64,000 nucleotides of DNA from Vibrio sp. HB236076 (GTDB lineage Bacteria; Pseudomonadota; Gammaproteobacteria; Enterobacterales; Vibrionaceae). Shown piece by piece: positions 59,764 to 64,000 of the stretch; positions within the stretch are counted from its first letter, which is position 1; each line of letters begins with the position of its first letter. Made by a program: the position numbers and the translations under genes. Location: assembly GCF_040957575.1 (NCBI RefSeq), contig NZ_CP162601.1:496001-560000 (forward strand), given 5' to 3'. The notes under the pieces were generated by a model. That model ran no database searches. It had not been told where the DNA came from and worked only from the letters and a program-made list of their open reading frames with translations.

Positions 59764-60696
59764 ATGAACAGGTATAAGTCAGGTTGCATTGCCTTTGTTG
59801 CTGCTTTTTTTTCATCTTTCACATTTTCCGCGTCAGAAACAAGCTCTTTGTCCGATGAGCTAAGTGCAACAAATATAGATGATTCGCTTGTAGAACAGAG
59901 AGTAAAAAAAGAAGAAAAAGTAGAAGGTAACCCGTTTGTGATTACGCCTCATAAAGCCAATTATCTGCTGCCTTTTACTTACAATTCCAACCCCAATACC
60001 GAGCCATTTGAAGAAGCGTTGGGGGATGATTATGACGATTTGGACAACACCGAGGCCAAGTTTCAGATTAGTTTTAAATTACCATTAGCAGAGAATATTT
60101 TGGGCAGTGGGCAACTGTTTTTTGCTTACACCAACCAATCGTGGTGGCAAGTTTATAACCGCGATAATTCAGCGCCCTTTCGAGAAACTGTCCATGAACC
60201 CGAGTTTTTCTTAGTATTTCCAAATGATTGGAAGGTTGCTGGTATGACGAATTCTTTATTTGGATTTGGCGTCAATCATCAGTCAAACGGGCAGTCTGGT
60301 GATTTGTCTCGCAGCTGGAACCGAGTCATGGGGAATATGGTGTTCGAACGCGGCCCTTTGGTGTTTAATTTGCAAGCGTGGTGGCGCATTCCCGAAGAAG
60401 AAAAGTCCTCTGCAGATGATGCGACCGGCGATGATAACCCAGATATCAACAAGTATATGGGCAATGTTGAGCTTACAGGGTTGTATGGGTTAGGGGAGCA
60501 TCGTTTTACTATGATGCTACGTAGCAATCTGCGCGAAGATAATAAAGGGGCTTTGCAACTCACATGGAGCTATCCAATATATAGGAATATTCGCCTTTAT
60601 ACTCAGTACTTTAATGGCTACGGTGAGAGCTTGATTGATTACGATGCACACACGCAAAGGCTCGGGGTTGGTATTGCTCTTAATGATTTGTTGTAA
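59764..60696 (+). CDS. pldA: Outer-membrane phospholipase A1 (OMPLA)
   Basis: A 310-residue OMPLA from the ATG at 59764, supported by GAGG upstream; the frame is open back to 59692. A signal peptide (basic start, then CIAFVAAFFSSFTFSASA-like core) precedes a 12-strand barrel. The catalytic region GVNHQSNGQSGDLSRSWNR keeps the His, Ser and Asn triad of PldA, and WWQVYNRDNSAPFRETVHEPE is typical. Ends with an aromatic-rich last strand. It hydrolyses phospholipids in the outer leaflet when the membrane is disturbed and the enzyme dimerises with calcium. Monocistronic, with GGACAGGC repeats on both sides. Confidence 0.94.
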   Translation: MNRYKSGCIAFVAAFFSSFTFSASETSSLSDELSATNIDDSLVEQRVKKEEKVEGNPFVITPHKANYLLPFTYNSNPNTEPFEEALGDDYDDLDNTEAKFQISFKLPLAENILGSGQLFFAYTNQSWWQVYNRDNSAPFRETVHEPEFFLVFPNDWKVAGMTNSLFGFGVNHQSNGQSGDLSRSWNRVMGNMVFERGPLVFNLQAWWRIPEEEKSSADDATGDDNPDINKYMGNVELTGLYGLGEHRFTMMLRSNLREDNKGALQLTWSYPIYRNIRLYTQYFNGYGESLIDYDAHTQRLGVGIALNDLL

Positions 60697-60790
60697 GTCT
60701 TGTTTAGGTTCTTTTTTAAAGGGACAGGCTAGATAATGGATATTTTGCCTGTCCTGATAAACTTTTCTTTTAGCCTGTCCTAATATTACT
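60697..60790. repeat. GGACAGGC inverted pair after pldA
   Basis: GGGACAGGC (60721-60729) pairs with GCCTGTCCT (60747-60755); another GCCTGTCCT follows at about 60773. It is placed as a terminator-like hairpin of pldA. Confidence 0.75.
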
Positions 60791-60946
60791 CGACTTTTAT
60801 CGTTGTGTTAGCGGCTGTTTTCCCGTTACTATCAAGACGTATTTTATAGTCTTAATTTGCTGTTTTTATGGTCAATGATATTTAATTTAACATATTGATT
60901 CATAAGATTTTGGCCCCATCACAAACGGTTTTTCAAGGAGAGTTTT

Positions 60947-62140
60947 GTGCTGCAACATGTAACCCCCTATGCTGGTGACCCCATTTTGTCGCTAATGGAA
61001 AAGTTTATTCAAGATGAACGAGCGGATAAGGTGAACCTCAGTATTGGTCTCTATTATGACGATGAAGGTAATATCCCAACGTTGGGCTCAGTTAAACAGT
61101 CGAAAACGGTCATCGCGGCACAAGCAGATGAGCCCTGTATTTACTTGCCAATGGAAGGTTTACCCGCCTATCGAAATGCATTACAACCATTAATTTTTGG
61201 TAGAAATCACAGTGCGTTGGATGAGAATCGTGTTGCGACGATCCAAACTCTCGGTGGGTCTGGTGCATTGATGATTGGCGCCGATTTCTTACATCATTAT
61301 TTTCCAAAATCTAGCGTGTGGGTAAGTAACCCGACTTGGGAAAATCATCACGCTATTTTTGCTGGTGCGGGCTTTGAGGTTTACACTTACCCCTATTTTG
61401 ATCAGCAGACGAAAATGCTGGATTTTTCAGGCATGCTTTCCCAATTAAAACGTCTTGATTCGCAAAGTATCGTTTTATTACATCCTTGTTGTCACAACCC
61501 AACAGGTGTCGATTTGACTCATAATCAATGGGATCAAATCATTGAAGTAATTAAAGAAAATAAACTCATTCCATTTTTTGATATGGCTTATCAAGGCTAT
61601 GGCGATGGGATGGATGAAGATGCTTACGTGCTCAGAAAGATCGCACAAGAAAAAGACGTTGTTTCCTTTGTGAGCAATTCATTCTCTAAAATCTTTTCTT
61701 TGTACGCAGAGCGTATCGGTGGTTTATCGGTCGTGTGTCGAGATGAAGAAGAAGCGTCTCGCGTGTTTGGGCAACTAAAAGCGACCGTTCGCCGCAATTA
61801 TTCGAGCCCTGCCAAGCACGGAGCGGTGATTGTATCTAATGTATTGAATTCCGAAGAGTTGTATAGCCTTTGGCTCAGTGAAGTCGAAGCGATGAGAACT
61901 CGTATTCTCAGCATGAGAAAGGCGCTTCAAGATCGATTAGCAGTGTTATCTCCTCAGCGCGACTTTGGTTTTTTGACTCAGCAGAAGGGCATGTTTAGCT
62001 ACACAGGATTTAGTGAAAGTGAAGTGGCCAGGTTGCAAAACGAGCATGGGATTTACTTAATATCGAGTGGGCGTATGTGCCTGGCAGGTCTTAATGAGCG
62101 CAATGTAGAGAAAGTTGCACAAGCTTTTTCTGCGCTATAG
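60947..62140 (+). CDS. tyrB: Aromatic/aspartate aminotransferase
   Basis: A 397-residue class I PLP aminotransferase of the aspartate/tyrosine (TyrB/AspC) group. The start is GTG at 60947 with AAGGAGA six bases upstream. Visible: [67 protein letters not shown], and [18 protein letters not shown] with the PLP Lys; [11 protein letters not shown] carries the carboxylate-binding Arg. Length normal. It differs from AspC in the region after the start and is closer to the aromatic type, but the substrate choice cannot be told from sequence alone. Confidence 0.85.
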   Translation: MLQHVTPYAGDPILSLMEKFIQDERADKVNLSIGLYYDDEGNIPTLGSVKQSKTVIAAQADEPCIYLPMEGLPAYRNALQPLIFGRNHSALDENRVATIQTLGGSGALMIGADFLHHYFPKSSVWVSNPTWENHHAIFAGAGFEVYTYPYFDQQTKMLDFSGMLSQLKRLDSQSIVLLHPCCHNPTGVDLTHNQWDQIIEVIKENKLIPFFDMAYQGYGDGMDEDAYVLRKIAQEKDVVSFVSNSFSKIFSLYAERIGGLSVVCRDEEEASRVFGQLKATVRRNYSSPAKHGAVIVSNVLNSEELYSLWLSEVEAMRTRILSMRKALQDRLAVLSPQRDFGFLTQQKGMFSYTGFSESEVARLQNEHGIYLISSGRMCLAGLNERNVEKVAQAFSAL

Positions 62141-62235
62141 GGAAATAAAGGGACAGGCTAAATAATGAAACAGACTGTCTCTTTAATTCTAAACTCTCTT
62201 GTCGGTTCTGTTGTATTAAAAGACAAGCATATAAC

Positions 62236-62276
62236 AGGACAGGCTAGCTAATGTGCCTGTCCTTTTTATTTTTTTA
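62236..62276 (+). terminator. Rho-independent terminator built from a REP pair
   Basis: AGGACAGGC (62236-62244) and GCCTGTCCT (62255-62263) form a perfect 9-bp stem with a 10-base loop, followed directly by a T run (TTTTATTTTTTT). It sits after the aminotransferase gene; the opposite gene nhaP approaches from the right. Confidence 0.85.
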
Positions 62277-62284
62277 CGTTCTGT

Positions 62285-62339
62285 AAAAGTTGCCTGTCCC
62301 CTTAACGGTCTTAACTTGCCTGTCCCGATAAGCTATAAG
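62285..62339. repeat. GCCTGTCCC repeats at the nhaP 3' end
   Basis: Copies at about 62291 and 62319, and one inside the nhaP C-terminus (62358-62367). Confidence 0.8.
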
Positions 62340-63671
62340 CTAGTCGATCACTTTATCTTGCCTGTCCTGATTTGTTTGGGGGGCGATTTCTTCTTCCATG
62401 TCTTTTTCAGCGATTTTGGCTTTTTCGATCATTGGCGTAATGGTTGAGCCTTGCACTAAAATGGAAAATACCACCACGGCGTAAGTCATTACCAAAATGA
62501 CTTCGCGTACATCGATCAATTTGTCTGGGATCACCCAAATACCGGATGGGATCGAAAGGGCCATGGCTAAGGCAAGTCCGCCGCGTAAGCCGCCCCAAGT
62601 TAAGATGCGGATTGACCACGGGTTGTATGTCCGGTAGCGCTTGAAGCCGATATAGGGCAATGCGACGCTTAAGTAGCGAGATAACAGGACAGCCGGTACG
62701 GCAAAAATCATCAAAATCCAGTCTTCGATGTGAAATTGGAACAACAGCATGGTTAGGCCAATCAACAAAAATAAGACACCATTTAAAAACTCATCGACTA
62801 ATTCCCAGAAGTGGTCGAGGTGATCTTCACTTTCTTTAGAAAAACCGATGTAGCGTGTCCAGTTGCCAATCATAATTCCCGAGACCACCATGGCAAGCGG
62901 GCCGGAAACGTCGAGGATTTCTGCGAAGGCATAACCAGCCGTAGGGACGCCAATGGTGAGTAACAGTTCCATCGAGTGGTCGTTGGTGGCACTGATCAAA
63001 TAGTGAAAGAGTAAGCCAAGAGCTAAGCCATAAAGGATTCCACCAAGGGCCTCTTGGATAAATAGCATCGACACACTGCTTATCGTTGGCGTTTCCGTGC
63101 CGAAGGCGATGGTAAATAGAGTGACGAAAATGACTAAGCCGAAGCCATCGTTAAAGAGGGATTCGCCTTCAATTTGTGTCGAAATTCGCTTTGGTGCATT
63201 GAGCTTTTTGACAATAGCCAGCACGGCAATAGGGTCGGTAGGGGAGATCAAAGCGCCAAACAATAAGCAGTAAACTAGGTCGAGTTCGATATTGATGAGG
63301 TGACAAAATCCGTATAAGACGAAGCCAATAAAAAAGGTAGAGAAGAGAGTGGCTCCGAGGGCAAGTGTGGCGATTTCCCATTTTTGATCTCGAAGGTTCG
63401 GGAGTTTGATCCCCAGACCACCGGCAAAGAGAAGGAAGCCTAAAATGCCTTTTAGCAAGAAATCTTCAAAGTTGATACTAGAGACGGTTTCTGTCGCAAT
63501 TTGAGTTAAATGAAACCAATGGTTTTGACCTGCAATTAAGATCAAAAGCGATAGCATCATTGCGCCAGCGGTAATGGCAATGGTGGTTTGCATTTTACCA
63601 ATTTTGCTATTGATAAACGCTATCATCATGGCCGCCGCGGAGAGAAAACAAAGGGTAGTGTATACCGACAT
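62340..63671 (-). CDS. nhaP: Na+/H+ antiporter, CPA1/NhaP type
   Basis: A 443-residue protein with about twelve hydrophobic segments, of the NhaP/CPA1 family. The signature ISPTDPIAVLAIVKKL and EGESLFNDGFGLVIFV, with the Asp and Glu-Asn-Asp residues of the ion site, is clear, as is LTWGGLRGGLALAMALSIP near segment 11. Expected role: electroneutral exchange of Na+ (or K+) for H+ in the inner membrane, typical of marine species. The last residues, from QDRQDKVID on, are encoded by a GGACAGGC repeat, so the tail is repeat-derived. Start at the ATG at 63671. Confidence 0.92.
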   Translation of the reverse strand: MSVYTTLCFLSAAAMMIAFINSKIGKMQTTIAITAGAMMLSLLILIAGQNHWFHLTQIATETVSSINFEDFLLKGILGFLLFAGGLGIKLPNLRDQKWEIATLALGATLFSTFFIGFVLYGFCHLINIELDLVYCLLFGALISPTDPIAVLAIVKKLNAPKRISTQIEGESLFNDGFGLVIFVTLFTIAFGTETPTISSVSMLFIQEALGGILYGLALGLLFHYLISATNDHSMELLLTIGVPTAGYAFAEILDVSGPLAMVVSGIMIGNWTRYIGFSKESEDHLDHFWELVDEFLNGVLFLLIGLTMLLFQFHIEDWILMIFAVPAVLLSRYLSVALPYIGFKRYRTYNPWSIRILTWGGLRGGLALAMALSIPSGIWVIPDKLIDVREVILVMTYAVVVFSILVQGSTITPMIEKAKIAEKDMEEEIAPQTNQDRQDKVID

Positions 63672-63867
63672 GGGCTGCTCTTTATTTGTAAAAAAATGTG
63701 TCGTGAATTTTCAACGCTTACTGAACAAATAGCAAACACTTTTTTGCACTTTGATGCACAAGGAAAATTGGGTATAAGATAGTTCACAAAAACATTTTAG
63801 CCATCTAGAGTTCCAAAATTAATGTGCTAATATAGCCAAAGTTAACGTCATTGAAGAGGCACTTCGC

Positions 63868-64000
63868 GTGGTAAAGGACAGACAAGTAAAGATTGAAACT
63901 GAGCTCAATAAGCGCATTTTGCTGATCGATGGTGGCATGGGAACCATGATCCAAGGGGTTCGCTTAGAAGAAGCGGATTATCGCGGGCAACGTTTTGCCG
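63868..64000 (+). CDS. metH: Cobalamin-dependent methionine synthase, N-terminus (partial)
   Basis: The first 44 codons from the GTG at 63868, with GAAGAGG upstream. [20 protein letters not shown] followed by [12 protein letters not shown] matches the opening of the homocysteine-binding domain of MetH. The gene runs off the window. I saw no riboswitch in the 196 bases between nhaP and this start. Confidence 0.93.
   Translation, partial: MVKDRQVKIETELNKRILLIDGGMGTMIQGVRLEEADYRGQRFA

Overview
The window looks like a chromosomal segment of a marine gammaproteobacterium, most likely Vibrionaceae or a near relative. The reasons are a Vibrio-like OMPLA phospholipase, an aromatic aminotransferase, an NhaP antiporter, a metH start, KpsD/KpsE/KpsM capsule-export proteins and a REP-associated transposase. 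I cannot name a species. No rRNA, tRNA or CRISPR array was seen.

Most of the window (about 4-54 kb, nearly all on the minus strand) is one very large surface-polysaccharide locus. At its right end, upstream of the first minus-strand gene, sits a good ops/JUMPStart core (53939-53950), so the locus is probably read leftward under RfaH-type antitermination. Reading leftward: a small lipoprotein and the export proteins KpsD, KpsM and KpsE (no KpsT ATPase is present); dTDP-L-rhamnose synthesis (rmlA, rmlC, rmlD, rmlB, scattered); rhamnosyltransferase-like GT2 enzymes; three large paralogous double-GT2 enzymes; a 1682-residue GT4-HAD-GT4 protein; a KdsB-like CMP-sugar-acid synthetase beside an HAD phosphatase and a DRE-TIM aldolase fusion; an SGNH-like and an alpha/beta-hydrolase-like protein; and eight proteins with sulfotransferase-like domains, three of them fused to glycosyltransferases. 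Together they suggest a rhamnose-containing, probably sulfated capsule with an ulosonic-acid-like component.

At 10.8-14.7 kb the locus is interrupted by a phage-like island: a winged-helix regulator or replication-type protein, an unknown protein, a T7-lysozyme-type amidase, a four-helix-bundle (S23/IVP) protein flanked by direct repeats, and a holin-like membrane protein. Left of 4 kb lies a lipoprotein with a CILP-like module and an array of three tandem 423-bp repeats.

Right of 54 kb are plus-strand precursor genes (ugd, galU, galE), a REP-associated transposase, pldA, an aromatic aminotransferase gene, nhaP (minus) and the first 44 codons of metH.

Intergenic DNA is unusually full of short interspersed repeats: 63-bp modules bounded by GGGGTCGG/CCGACCCC, paired into 235-bp composites (eight copies); arrays of ACTGT or ACAGT phased every 10 bp that abut stop codons; a GCGAAGCGATCTTG family; 41-bp GGACACCCA/TGGGTGTCC elements; and, only right of 55.6 kb, a GGACAGGC family around the transposase. 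Several genes take their last codons from these repeats.
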